Below are positions 31,889 through 39,918 of a DNA stretch of 39,918 nucleotides, one piece after another; position 1 is the stretch's first letter, and each line of letters opens with the position of its first letter. This DNA comes from Flavobacteriales bacterium. GTDB lineage: Bacteria; Bacteroidota; Bacteroidia; Flavobacteriales_F; PHOS-HE28. The notes under the pieces were generated by a model. The model was not told the origin of the DNA and made no database searches. It was given only the letters and a program-made list of their open reading frames with translations. The stretch is from positions 1-39,918 of the forward strand of contig JAEUTA010000024.1 of NCBI GenBank assembly GCA_016788205.1, written 5' to 3'. A program made the position numbers and the translations under genes.

Positions 31889-33187
31889 TCACGTCTTCTG
31901 CTTCTTCTTCCGGGCAGCGGGAAAAAGAATGTTGTTCAGGATGAGCCGATAGCCGGATGAATTCGGGTGAAGACTGAGATCCGTGGGCGGATCGCCGACC
32001 ATATGCTGGTAGTCCTCGGGATCGTGCCCACCGTAGAAGGTCCACTGCCCAAGACCGAATTCGCCATGGATGTACTTGGCCGTTCCTTGTGCCTTGTTCT
32101 CGCCCATCACCAGTACGCCGGGCTTGACCAGATCCTTGCGGAAGGCGGTGGTCTGCCCCATGAATCCGCGCACCACCTGCTCGTGACTTTGGCATAGCAT
32201 GGTAGGTACGATGTCCCATTTCGCACTGAAATCGAACAGGGTGAAGAAGTCGCGCGTCTGGCCGATGGTGCCGTGGATGTCCGTGGCGTCGATGTTGCTG
32301 AACTCGTAGGTCATCGGATCGGTCACTAGCCGGAAATCCTTGAAGGCGAAGGTGCGGCCGAAGTCGATCTTGGATTGGGCCTGTGGATCGATGGGGTCGT
32401 TATCGAATTCCGGTGTGCAGATGTCCACGCCTTCCGCGGAGAGAGCGATGTCATACGAATCCGTTCCCGAGCACATGGTGAAGAGGTAACCGCCACCGGA
32501 AACGTAGTCGCGGATCTTGGTAGCCACGGCGAGTTTCATCTCGCTCACCTTGGCGAAACCCAACGATGCGGCCATCGTTTCACTTTCCTGTACCTGTGCT
32601 TGGTACCAGGGCGCACTGCGGTACATGCGATAGAACTTGCCGTACTGCCCGGTGAAATCCTCGTGGTGCAGGTGTAGCCAGTCGTACTTCGGCAACACCC
32701 CGCTGATGATCTGCTGATCGTAGATCCGTTCGTAGGGGATTTCCGCGTAGGTCATCACCAGCGCCACGGCATCATCCCACGGCTGGAAACTCTCCGGAGC
32801 GTACACGGCGATCTTCGGTGCCTTCTCCAGCTTCACCACTTCCATGTTGGCCTCGGGATCGGCTATCTCCGCGAGGATGGTGGAAGCCTGTCCATCAGCG
32901 ATAACCTGGAAGGTGACGCCCCGGATGGAACACTCCTGCTCCACTTCCTTGTAGTGGTCGATCAGGAAGCTTCCTCCGCGGTAATTGAGCAACCATTCGA
33001 TGGTTGCATCACGGCCAAGCGTCCAGAACGCGATGCCGTACGCCTTGAGGTGGTTCTGCTGCGAACCATCCATGGGGATCAGGATCTTGGTGGCCGAAGC
33101 GGGAACCACCACGGCCAGCAAAAGCAGCCCTGCAAGCAGACCGCGAAGGCTAGAACGGAGCGGAGTTGTCGTCGAAGCTGCTGTCAT
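31889..33187 (-). CDS. Secreted protein of unclear function (homologs often labelled asparagine synthetase B)
   Basis: A 432-residue protein with signal peptide SLRGLLAGLLLLAVVVPASA. The mature start KILIPMDGSQQNHLKAYGIAFWTLGRDATIEWLLNYRGGSFLIDHY is a pattern I recall from Bacteroidota proteins named asparagine synthetase B. I see neither an N-terminal Cys2 glutaminase domain nor a PP-loop ATPase (SGGxDS), so that name is not supported. YVSGGGYLFTMCSGTDSYDIALSA and GQWTFYGGHDPEDYQHMVGDPPTDL near the C-terminus suggest a class-I glutamine-amidotransferase-like (ThuA/GATase1-type) fold with Cys near the GGGYLFTMCSGTD turn. Its ATG at 33187 is 38 bases inside the end of dnaB. Periplasmic location is likely. 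Confidence 0.75.
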   Translation of the reverse strand: MTAASTTTPLRSSLRGLLAGLLLLAVVVPASATKILIPMDGSQQNHLKAYGIAFWTLGRDATIEWLLNYRGGSFLIDHYKEVEQECSIRGVTFQVIADGQASTILAEIADPEANMEVVKLEKAPKIAVYAPESFQPWDDAVALVMTYAEIPYERIYDQQIISGVLPKYDWLHLHHEDFTGQYGKFYRMYRSAPWYQAQVQESETMAASLGFAKVSEMKLAVATKIRDYVSGGGYLFTMCSGTDSYDIALSAEGVDICTPEFDNDPIDPQAQSKIDFGRTFAFKDFRLVTDPMTYEFSNIDATDIHGTIGQTRDFFTLFDFSAKWDIVPTMLCQSHEQVVRGFMGQTTAFRKDLVKPGVLVMGENKAQGTAKYIHGEFGLGQWTFYGGHDPEDYQHMVGDPPTDLSLHPNSSGYRLILNNILFPAARKKKQKT

Positions 33188-34703
33188 CGTTCATCCGGCT
33201 GGGCCGTGTGATGGTTCGGAAAGGATTGGGGTCGAACCCATCCGATCCCGTGCCATCGCCCCCAAAGTTACCGGACATGCTCTCCAAGTCGGCGAACTTG
33301 GCCAGTTCTGGGATGAACCGCAGCCTCACGGTATCAACGGCGCCGTTCCTGTGCTTGGCCACGATCACCTCACCGATGCCCAGAGTGCTGCCGTGCTCAT
33401 CCTCGTGGATCTTGTAATACTCCGGACGGTACAGGAAGCATACGATATCCGCATCCTGCTCGATGGCCCCGGATTCGCGCAAGTCGCTCAACATCGGTCG
33501 CTTGTCTCCGCCGCGGGTCTCCACCGCACGGCTCAACTGCGACAGCGCGATGATGGGGATGTCCAATTCCTTGGCGATGCTCTTGATCGATCGCGAGATA
33601 CTGCTGATCTCCTGTTCCCGGTTGCCACCCTTGCTGTCGCCACCGGCGCTCATCAGCTGCAGGTAATCGATGATGATCAGGTCCACGTTGTGCTGGCTCT
33701 TCAAACGGCGGGCTTTCGCACGTAGCTCGAAGATGTTCAGGCCAGGCGTGTCATCGATGAAGATGGGCGCATTGGTGAGGCGCGCGATGTGCTGGTGAAG
33801 GATGGCGAACTCCGAGTCGTTCAGGTCGCCCTTCCGGAGCTTCTCGCTGCTGATGCCGGCTTCGCTAGCGATCAAACGGGTGACGAGCTGGGTACTGCTC
33901 ATCTCCAGGCTGAAGACGGCCACTGCGTGCTTGTGCTCCACGGCGATGTTCCGCGCCATGCTCAACACGAAAGCCGTTTTACCCATGGCAGGTCGTGCGG
34001 CTACGATCACCATGTCGCTACGCTGCCAGCCGGCCGTGAGCTTATCGAGTTGAACGAAGCCTGTTGGAATCCCGCTCACACCGCCGGTCTTCGTCTTGGC
34101 GTTCTCGATCTGCTCGATGGCCCCCTGGATCAGGTCGCTCATCGGCTCGTAGTTCCGCTTCAGGTTGCCGCTGGTGATGGCGTACAGGTCCTGCTCGGCC
34201 TTGTCCAGCAGGTCGAACACGTCGGCGGTGTCGTCGTAGGCATCGCGCGTGATCTCCGCGCTGATGCGGATCATCTCGCGCAGGATGTGTTTCTGGCTGA
34301 TGATGCGCGCGTGGTACTGCACGTTCGCGCTGCTGGCCACCTTGTTGGTGAGCTGGCTGATGTAGAACGGCCCGCCAACGATGTCGAGCTCGCCGCGCTT
34401 CTTCAGCTCCTGTGTAACGGTAAGGATATCGATCGGTTGATCGTTGCGGAAGAGGCTCAGGATCGAATCGAAGATCTTCTTGTGGGCTTCCACATAGAAG
34501 CTGTCGGGTTGAAGGATGTCTATGGCCTCGTTCACCGCGTTGCGCTCGAGCATCAAGGCCCCGAGCACGGCTTGCTCCAGGTCCGTTGCCTGCGGTGGAA
34601 GTTTGCCGGCCTCCAAAGCCGTGTCGAGCAGGGAAGCTGCTTGCCTACGAGCGGCTGTGCCACGTGTGCGATCGGAGGAACGGGTATTGGAGAGGTCGGC
34701 CAT
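33150..34703 (-). CDS. dnaB: Replicative DNA helicase DnaB
   Basis: Hexameric 5'-3' helicase at the replication fork, 517 residues. The N-terminal DnaG-interacting domain is PPQATDLEQAVLGALMLERNAVNEAIDIL (about 36-64) and continues through QLTNKVASSANVQYHARIISQKH. The RecA-like motor has IPTGFVQLDKLTAGWQRSDMVIVAARPAMGKTAF (Walker A about 236-243), FSLEMSSTQLVTRLI and LIIIDYLQLMSAGG (Walker B). It also has LSQLSRAVETRGGDKRPMLSDLRESGAIEQDADIVCFLYR, with the arginine finger region. The tail of about 45 residues after KFADLE is Gly/Asp/Ser-rich. ATG 34703 starts the gene. No intein or insertion is visible. The downstream gene overlaps its end by 38 bases. Confidence 0.97.
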   Translation of the reverse strand: MADLSNTRSSDRTRGTAARRQAASLLDTALEAGKLPPQATDLEQAVLGALMLERNAVNEAIDILQPDSFYVEAHKKIFDSILSLFRNDQPIDILTVTQELKKRGELDIVGGPFYISQLTNKVASSANVQYHARIISQKHILREMIRISAEITRDAYDDTADVFDLLDKAEQDLYAITSGNLKRNYEPMSDLIQGAIEQIENAKTKTGGVSGIPTGFVQLDKLTAGWQRSDMVIVAARPAMGKTAFVLSMARNIAVEHKHAVAVFSLEMSSTQLVTRLIASEAGISSEKLRKGDLNDSEFAILHQHIARLTNAPIFIDDTPGLNIFELRAKARRLKSQHNVDLIIIDYLQLMSAGGDSKGGNREQEISSISRSIKSIAKELDIPIIALSQLSRAVETRGGDKRPMLSDLRESGAIEQDADIVCFLYRPEYYKIHEDEHGSTLGIGEVIVAKHRNGAVDTVRLRFIPELAKFADLESMSGNFGGDGTGSDGFDPNPFRTITRPSRMNDDSSFDDNSAPF

Positions 34704-34787
34704 GGACTATGTGGAACGCAGGCGACCCGGAAGCGGCCCGAAACGGTTCAGGCGGGAGAGCGACAGGATGCGAACGTGGATGGGCGG

Positions 34788-34795
34788 CAAAAGTA
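34788..34795 (-). promoter_or_regulatory. Candidate -7 box of dnaB
   Basis: Reads TACTTTTG on the minus strand, a full match to TANNTTTG, 84 bases before the dnaB ATG. No well-spaced -33 TTTG was found. Confidence 0.4.
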
Positions 34796-34903
34796 GATCC
34801 GTAACGATCCCTTCTCAGGATCGAATTGAACAACTGATCAGCACCCGATCAACAACGTGATCGTGGAGATCATTCTTGCATCTCCCGCCGCTCAGGCTGG
34901 GCC

Positions 34904-34911
34904 TACCTTTG
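34904..34911 (+). promoter_or_regulatory. Candidate -7 box of the lipoprotein gene
   Basis: TACCTTTG, a full match to TANNTTTG, with TTG 25 bases upstream (34876-34878). It lies only 6 bases before the ATG at 34918, so the transcript would be nearly leaderless, or the box is fortuitous. Confidence 0.4.
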
Positions 34912-34917
34912 GTCGAC

Positions 34918-36213
34918 ATGAGGTTTGAACAAGCCCCGCTGCTCGTGGTCGTCCTTGGGGCTGGGCTTCTGGCTTGCAAGAAGGACGCGGATACAACGGC
35001 ACCTCTCGTGCGCATCGTAGCGCCTGTCGCGGGAAGCACCATCAGCGTACCCGACACCTTCACGGTACGCGTGGAAGTAAGCGATGAGAACATCGTGGAG
35101 GCTTTGACCATCGAGCTTGTCGACGATGAGGGGCGCACCATCACCAGCGCTGGCAGCATCTCCGTGAACAGCAACAGTGGCACCTACGCGACGGAACTCC
35201 GGTTGTCGGACGAACGTGTGCTTTCCGGCTCCTACACCATCGTTGCCCGAGCCACCGACGGCGACAACGACGGGCGGGGTTTCCTCGGGATCAACGTATT
35301 GAGCACCCCACTGAGGCTGCGTGCGCTCTTCCTGGCCCCACCGTTCAGCACTGACCCCGTTAGCATCACCCGGATCGATAGCGCGGGCAACGTGTCCACG
35401 TTCACCTCGCTGCAGGACTTCAACGGGGTCGCGGTGGACAGCTACTGGCAACATGTGATCGTAGCGGGATCACAATTCGCTCCGCTTCAAGCGCTTCCGA
35501 CATCCGCGAGTTCCAACTTCTGGCAGGTCGATGCTCCAGCGAGCGATCAACCTGAGCAGTTCACGGCGGTCACTGTGGATCCATCCGATCGGAAAGTCTA
35601 TTTCGCTACACGCGAGGGGCTGATACGGGGCTTCACCGGAGCGGGCGCGCAGCACTTCACCGCGCAATGCCTTGAAGGTCACCGCTGCGAGCGGATCATC
35701 GTGATGCAGAACGAGATCGCCACTTGGCAACGGGCCATCGTTGGTGGGGCATCACACATGGTAGCGTATTCCATTGCCGGCACCTCGATGCACCAGCTAA
35801 CCGTAGAACACGACCGGATCGAGCTCTTCCACAGGAGCGGCACCAGCTTGATCCACTTCGCCAATGCGGACGATGAAGGCTTGATCGAAGACGTGAACAT
35901 CGCTGCGGGTGGTTCACCGGAGGTACGGACGTTCAGTGGCGAACTGATCCGTGCCGTAACGCGCTTGGACGCCAACACCTTCGTGATCGCACTGACGGAT
36001 CGGATGGTGCGTTTCAACTACGCCAACAATACGATCAACCCGCTCAGCGAAGGCATCGCAGCGGATGCCTTGGCCTATGACCCCGCCACGGGAGCACTGT
36101 ACGCCTCGGAAGGATCCACACTATTGACCATCGATCCGAACAGCGGAGCAGTGGTGAACACGATGTCCATGAATGCTCCGATCGCACACATCCTCCCCTT
36201 GTTGAACCGATAA
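34918..36213 (+). CDS. Lipoprotein with Ig-like N-terminal domain and beta-propeller-like region
   Basis: A 431-residue lipoprotein. From ATG 34918 the signal ends GAGLLAC, with lipidation at Cys20. Residues about 28-120 look like a bacterial Ig/cadherin-like domain (APLVRIVAPVAGSTISVPDTFTVRVEVSDENIVEALTIELVDDEGRTI... SGSYTIVARATDGDND), similar to DUF4625-type domains. The rest has repeated beta elements suggesting a six- to seven-bladed propeller: DFNGVAVDSYWQHVIVAG, FTAVTVDPSDRKVYFATREGLIRGF and ADALAYDPATGALYASEGSTLLTIDPNSGAVV. No catalytic motif is seen. Surface or periplasmic binding is the likely role. It is divergent from dnaB, and its stop is 2 bases from the accA stop. Confidence 0.85.
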   Translation: MRFEQAPLLVVVLGAGLLACKKDADTTAPLVRIVAPVAGSTISVPDTFTVRVEVSDENIVEALTIELVDDEGRTITSAGSISVNSNSGTYATELRLSDERVLSGSYTIVARATDGDNDGRGFLGINVLSTPLRLRALFLAPPFSTDPVSITRIDSAGNVSTFTSLQDFNGVAVDSYWQHVIVAGSQFAPLQALPTSASSNFWQVDAPASDQPEQFTAVTVDPSDRKVYFATREGLIRGFTGAGAQHFTAQCLEGHRCERIIVMQNEIATWQRAIVGGASHMVAYSIAGTSMHQLTVEHDRIELFHRSGTSLIHFANADDEGLIEDVNIAAGGSPEVRTFSGELIRAVTRLDANTFVIALTDRMVRFNYANNTINPLSEGIAADALAYDPATGALYASEGSTLLTIDPNSGAVVNTMSMNAPIAHILPLLNR

Positions 36214-36215
36214 GG

Positions 36216-37193
36216 TCAGGTCTTCTTCACAGGCTTGGCCTTCAGCACCACGCCCATGTCGCAGAACTTCTTGATGCGGCGATCCACAAGCTTCTCGGCA
36301 TCGGTCTTCACCAGCTTGTCCAGGTGCTTGATCACCTCGGCCTTCACCTTGCGGCCTGCTTCCAGCGGATCGGCATGCGCGCCACCCAGCGGTTCTTCGA
36401 TGATGCCGTCGATCAACTTGTTGGCCAGCATGTCCGTGGCCGTGAGCTTCAGCGCTTTGGCCGCCTGCTCCTTGTAATCCCAGCTACGCCAGAGGATCGA
36501 CGAGCACGATTCGGGAGAGATCACGCTGTACCAGGTATTCTCCAGCATAAGCACCTTGTCGCCAACGCCGATGCCCAGCGCACCGCCAGAAGCCCCCTCG
36601 CCGATGATGATGCAGATCACAGGCACCTTCAACTGGACCATCTCGATCAAGTTGCGCGCTATGGCTTCACCTTGACCGCGCTCTTCCGCTTCCAAGCCAG
36701 GGAAAGCACCCGGCGTGTCGATCAAGGTCACGATGGGTTTGTTGAACTTTTCCGCCAGCTTCATCAGCCGCAATGCCTTGCGATAGCCTTCGGGATTGGG
36801 CATGCCGAAGTTGCGGTACTGGCGCATCTTGGTGTTGATGCCCTTTTGCTGGCCCACGAACATCACGGTGCGTCCGTTGATCTGCCCGAAACCGCCCACC
36901 ATGGCCTTGTCGTCCTTCACGGTACGGTCGCCGTGGAGTTCAACGAAGGTGTTGTCGGACAGAACCTCGATGTACTTCAGCGTGTAAGGCCGGTCCGGGT
37001 GGCGGCTGACTTGCACGCGTTCCCAAGGGGAAAGGCCAGCATAGATGGTCTTGCGGGTCTCGGCCAGTTTCTTCTCGAGGTCCTTCAGCGTAGGCTGAAC
37101 GTCCACGGCACTCTGTTCGGCCACTTCCTTCAACTTCTCGATCTGCTCGATCACGTTCTGGATCGGCTTCTCGAACTCCAGGAAAGTCTGCAT
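36216..37193 (-). CDS. accA: Acetyl-CoA carboxylase carboxyltransferase subunit alpha
   Basis: Carboxyltransferase subunit transferring CO2 from biotin to acetyl-CoA, the first step of fatty acid synthesis; it pairs with AccD. The 325-residue protein starts at ATG 37193 ([21 protein letters not shown]), the family N-terminus; the longer frame upstream is not conserved in character. Motifs are [93 protein letters not shown] and the oxyanion region [42 protein letters not shown] Lys-rich tail ends in KPVKKT. It is divergent from ispE with 77 bases between starts. Confidence 0.97.
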   Translation of the reverse strand: MQTFLEFEKPIQNVIEQIEKLKEVAEQSAVDVQPTLKDLEKKLAETRKTIYAGLSPWERVQVSRHPDRPYTLKYIEVLSDNTFVELHGDRTVKDDKAMVGGFGQINGRTVMFVGQQKGINTKMRQYRNFGMPNPEGYRKALRLMKLAEKFNKPIVTLIDTPGAFPGLEAEERGQGEAIARNLIEMVQLKVPVICIIIGEGASGGALGIGVGDKVLMLENTWYSVISPESCSSILWRSWDYKEQAAKALKLTATDMLANKLIDGIIEEPLGGAHADPLEAGRKVKAEVIKHLDKLVKTDAEKLVDRRIKKFCDMGVVLKAKPVKKT

Positions 37194-37211
37194 CGTCTCG
37201 CGTTGGAAGGG

Positions 37212-37219
37212 CGAAGGTA
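37212..37219 (-). promoter_or_regulatory. Candidate -7 box of accA
   Basis: Reads TACCTTCG on the minus strand (one mismatch from TANNTTTG), 18 bases before the ATG. TTGAC lies 22 bases upstream and may be the -33 element. Confidence 0.45.
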
Positions 37220-37255
37220 GAAGGAAGCGCGTACCGTGGGTCAACCTCATGCAGG

Positions 37256-37263
37256 TACCTTCG
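37256..37263 (+). promoter_or_regulatory. Candidate -7 box of ispE
   Basis: TACCTTCG, the same octamer as for accA but on the other strand, 7 bases before the ispE ATG. No clear -33. Confidence 0.35.
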
Positions 37264-37270
37264 TCCACCG

Positions 37271-38095
37271 ATGATCGTCTTCCCGAACGCCAAGATCAAC
37301 CTGGGGCTCAACGTATTGGCTCGCCGTGCGGACGGGTACAACGACATTGAGAGCATCTTAGTGCCTATCCCCCTGCACGATGTTCTGGAGGCAGTGGTCG
37401 ATCCGAGCCTGGCGCCGAACGAATTGGTCTACACCCGAAGCGGCCTTTCCATACCCGGTGATCCGAAGACCGATCTGTGCTACAAGGCGGTACGGCGCAT
37501 CCAAGTGGATCGAACACTTCCCGGCCTGCGGCTTCACCTGCACAAAGTGGTCCCCATGGGAGCCGGACTTGGCGGTGGCTCAAGTGATGGCACGCACACA
37601 CTGTTGCTCGTGAACGCTCTATGCGACCTGCGCATTCAACACGAGCAGTTAAGCACGATAGCTCTGGAACTTGGGAGCGATTGCCCGTTCTTCCTGTGGA
37701 ATGAAGTCTGCATCGCCCGTGGTCGCGGTGAGCAGTTGACGCCGATAAGACTTGACCTCACAGGCCTTTGGCTCGTACTGGCCAATCCGGGCGTGCATGT
37801 GAGCACGGGAGAGGTGTACAAGAGCACCACACCTACGAACGTTCCATGGGACTTCGACAGTATCGCACATCGCGACAGAATGCCCGAGTGGAACAAAGGG
37901 CTTCGCAATACGATGGAGGCCTATGTGCTTCGAAACTACGCGATGGTCGCGGAGTTGAAAGAGGTATTGGGCAAAGCCGGTGCTGCGTACGCTACGATGA
38001 GCGGATCCGGATCAAGTGTTCTAGGCCTGTTCAAGGACGATCCCGGGAACCTGTCCTTTCCACCAGGCACATCCTCCTGGCGGATGAAGCTCTGA
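37271..38095 (+). CDS. ispE: 4-(cytidine 5'-diphospho)-2-C-methyl-D-erythritol kinase
   Basis: GHMP kinase phosphorylating CDP-ME in the MEP pathway to isoprenoid precursors. 274 residues. The N-terminal substrate motif is [30 protein letters not shown] (residues 4-33). The ATP loop is [28 protein letters not shown] (about 90-117, [12 protein letters not shown]). [19 protein letters not shown] carries the catalytic Asp, and [17 protein letters not shown] is motif 3. The ATG at 37271 gives the family N-terminus [13 protein letters not shown]. The C-terminus ends 3 bases from the convergent thioredoxin-like gene. Confidence 0.97.
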   Translation: MIVFPNAKINLGLNVLARRADGYNDIESILVPIPLHDVLEAVVDPSLAPNELVYTRSGLSIPGDPKTDLCYKAVRRIQVDRTLPGLRLHLHKVVPMGAGLGGGSSDGTHTLLLVNALCDLRIQHEQLSTIALELGSDCPFFLWNEVCIARGRGEQLTPIRLDLTGLWLVLANPGVHVSTGEVYKSTTPTNVPWDFDSIAHRDRMPEWNKGLRNTMEAYVLRNYAMVAELKEVLGKAGAAYATMSGSGSSVLGLFKDDPGNLSFPPGTSSWRMKL

Positions 38096-38098
38096 CGC

Positions 38099-39439
38099 TC
38101 ATTCCAAGTTCCTTTCCAAGAAGGTCCTTACCTCTTCATGATCCATCGGCTTAGCGCGGATCTTTCCCATTCGGTCAAGAATGAAGAATGTCGGCGTCGC
38201 CTTCACATTGAAATCCTTCGCCCCCTGAGCGCCCCAGGCCTTGAGTTCGGTAAAACAAGGCCAATTGATACGCTCTTCCTCAAGTGTTGTCGTGAACTCC
38301 TCAAGCGTAACGTCGAACGCGATACCGATCAAGTGGAGGTCGGAAGGCTTCATATCCAAGACCAACTGCCGCAGTCCGGCCATTTGCGCATGGCAATGGT
38401 CGCAGGTGCTGGAATAGAAGAACAAGACGGAGAACGCATACTCGGGCAGAACGGATGACAAATGGAGCGTATCCGGGACACGCGGATCCACGAGGATCAT
38501 ATCGGGAGCCGATGCGCCATTAACCAGTCTAAGCTGCTCCGCGGCCAATTGCAGTAATCGTCCGTCGGGTGGAGCCAAGGCACCGGGACCAACAACATAC
38601 CGGTCCACCAAATACTGCGCGACATCATCGGGACCATAAGTGGAGAACATGTCCATCAGCTGTTCCCTGGCATAGACCCAGCACGCCGTATCTCCCGATG
38701 CAGCAAGTAACAAAGTATCGCTCGCGCGCTGCAGAGCATCATCGCTGGTGAACTGAGTCGTTTGCAAATAGGCCAGGATCGCTTTGGCATAGGCCGAACT
38801 CCTCAACGATCGCGGCTCTGAGAAGTTGAACTCCTTCCGGATCAGGGGTGGGCCGCCGGTCACCGCGTTCTCCAAGCGACGGTCAGTGTTCACCGCATAA
38901 GCGAATTGCCCGTTAGGTGCAATTGAAATGAGGCTATCCAATGCCCGGGCCATTCCACCGCGAATGTTCATCTCCCGGCGTTCAAGGTGTCTGAGCAAGG
39001 CCGTATCCAACGGAGAAGCCTCTTCACGTTGCTGCTGAAGCTCATTCAAAAGAGCCTGGCCTTCACGACTTTTCAGCTTAAAAGCCCAAAGTCGTTGATT
39101 CTCCCCGGAGCGGAGTACGTTGATATTGCGCTGCAACGGCGTGCCATGGAACGCGAATTCGATCACGGGATCAGCAGGGTCGACGACAAAGTCCACCCGA
39201 TCATTGCCGTTCACGCCGATCTGATAGAAACCTGGCGGAAGTTCCTTCTTACCGAAGTCGAAACGGCCAACCCTATCAATGGACACTGAATCCATCGGCA
39301 GATGACCGTTTCCGCGAGTCTCATAGAGCACGATATGTTCAGCCGGGATCGGTCGTTCGAAAGTGCCAACAAGGCTTTGACCGAACGCGGTCCCGAACAT
39401 GGCCGAATTTGAGGCGATATAGAACGATAGCCAGCGCAT
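38099..39439 (-). CDS. TlpA-like thioredoxin-domain protein (secreted)
   Basis: A 446-residue exported protein. The N-terminal segment FYIASNSAMFGTAFGQ is a signal peptide. Residues about 22-130 look like a DUF4369-type beta domain (LVGTFERPIPAEHIVLYETRGNG... GFYQIGVNGNDRVDFVVDPADPVIEF). A helical middle region follows. The C-terminal thioredoxin fold has the redox motif C346-D-H-C349 (FFYSSTCDHCHAQM) and the cis-Pro loop KATPTFFILDRMGKI. Proteins of this layout in Bacteroidota are periplasmic thiol-disulfide reductases of the TlpA/ResA group. It is the first gene downstream of the rRNA operon terminator on the same strand, and its -7 box candidate is CATCTTTG at 39460-39467. Confidence 0.9.
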   Translation of the reverse strand: MRWLSFYIASNSAMFGTAFGQSLVGTFERPIPAEHIVLYETRGNGHLPMDSVSIDRVGRFDFGKKELPPGFYQIGVNGNDRVDFVVDPADPVIEFAFHGTPLQRNINVLRSGENQRLWAFKLKSREGQALLNELQQQREEASPLDTALLRHLERREMNIRGGMARALDSLISIAPNGQFAYAVNTDRRLENAVTGGPPLIRKEFNFSEPRSLRSSAYAKAILAYLQTTQFTSDDALQRASDTLLLAASGDTACWVYAREQLMDMFSTYGPDDVAQYLVDRYVVGPGALAPPDGRLLQLAAEQLRLVNGASAPDMILVDPRVPDTLHLSSVLPEYAFSVLFFYSSTCDHCHAQMAGLRQLVLDMKPSDLHLIGIAFDVTLEEFTTTLEEERINWPCFTELKAWGAQGAKDFNVKATPTFFILDRMGKIRAKPMDHEEVRTFLERNLE

Positions 39440-39488
39440 ATTCTCGTGAACGATCCAAGCAAAGATGCCTGCGGAATGAAGTGGGTAC

Positions 39489-39523
39489 CAAAAAGAGAAC
39501 CCCGCTACTTTCGTAGCGGGGTT
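39489..39523 (-). terminator. Rho-independent terminator of the rRNA operon
   Basis: An 11-bp perfect stem: AACCCCGCTAC at 39498-39508 and GTAGCGGGGTT at 39513-39523, with a 4-base loop. On the minus strand it is followed by CTCTTTTTGG. It sits directly after the 5S 3' end. Confidence 0.92.
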
Positions 39524-39524
39524 C

Positions 39525-39638
<114 letters not shown>

Positions 39639-39721
39639 AGCTTTAAATAAGCTATGACTAGTTGTTGGACAGAACAAGAACAGCCGAGGATCGTTCCATA
39701 GAGCGATCTAAACGAATCGAA

Positions 39722-39918
39722 AGTCGACGGGTAATTAGTATCACTCGGCTTTGCCATTGCTGACTTTACACCTGTGACCTATCAACGTAGTAATCTTCTA
39801 CGACCCTTAGAAGAAGTCTCATCTTGAGGTGGGCTTCGTGCTTAGATGCTTTCAGCGCTTATCCCGTCCGAACATAGCTACCCAGCGGTGCCCCTGGCGG
39901 GACAACTGGTACACTAGC
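39722..39918 (-). rRNA. rrl: 23S ribosomal RNA, 3' end (partial)
   Basis: The minus strand from the window edge contains conserved 23S 3' sequence: GCTAGTGTACCAGTTGTCCC, GCCAGGGGCACCGCTGGGTAG, GCTATGTTCGGACGGGATAAG, CGCTGAAAGCATCTAAGCAC and the final GTGATACTAATTACCCGTCG. The remainder of the operon lies right of the window. The mature 3' end is estimated near 39722. The spacer to 5S (39639-39721) contains a GATCG...CGATC stem and no tRNA. Confidence 0.95.

Noticed and set aside
31889..33187. Asparagine synthetase B
   Set aside because: No N-terminal catalytic Cys, no PP-loop SGGxDS motif, and the protein has a signal peptide.

Overview
The window looks like part of a chromosome from a member of the Bacteroidota, probably an environmental Flavobacteriales-like bacterium with fairly high GC (my estimate is well above 50%). 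The indications are several secreted proteins with type IX secretion (T9SS) C-terminal sorting domains, a DUF5606 gene, a GyrB and 5S rRNA of Bacteroidota character, -7 promoter boxes of the TANNTTTG type, and weak Shine-Dalgarno signals. This is inferred from remembered family features; no search was run.

Bases 1-8300 are a purine (urate/allantoin) degradation locus. On the minus strand, in transcription order, it reads puuD (membrane urate hydroxylase with a fused cytochrome c domain), allB (allantoinase), alc (allantoicase), uraD (OHCU decarboxylase), uraH (hydroxyisourate hydrolase), a four-helix-bundle (S23/IVP-type) gene inside an inverted repeat, and a CitE/aldolase-like DUF6986 gene cut by the window edge. 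An xdhC-type xanthine dehydrogenase maturation gene is divergent from puuD. Together these carry urate through 5-hydroxyisourate, OHCU and allantoin to allantoate, then to ureidoglycolate and urea. The locus is unusually rich in dispersed-repeat-like sequences: four inverted-repeat structures and one in-frame repeat inside allB.

Bases 8300-16800 hold gyrB, a small membrane protein gene, then an envelope module: a TPR protein of about 1030 residues and an outer-membrane beta-barrel, translationally coupled, with an FtsE-like ABC ATPase divergent from them. Bases 16800-21100 hold a one-TM hypothetical gene, two overlapping GT4-like glycosyltransferase genes, a small 3-TM protein gene and murB.

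Bases 21100-29500 are rich in redox and secreted proteins: two tandem MauG/CcpA-type di-haem peroxidases (lipoproteins), a DPP-IV-like S9 peptidase, a T9SS cupredoxin, and convergently a T9SS pentahaem cytochrome followed by a T9SS M28 metallopeptidase. Bases 29500-34700 form a minus-strand run of dnaB, a secreted protein of unclear function, DUF5606 and an M3 oligoendopeptidase. Bases 34900-39440 hold a lipoprotein with a beta-propeller-like region, accA, ispE and a TlpA-like thioredoxin protein. The right end is the 3' part of a minus-strand rRNA operon (23S 3' end, 5S, terminator).

No gene-free gap exceeds about 220 bases. I saw no CRISPR array, prophage, transposase or tRNA gene.
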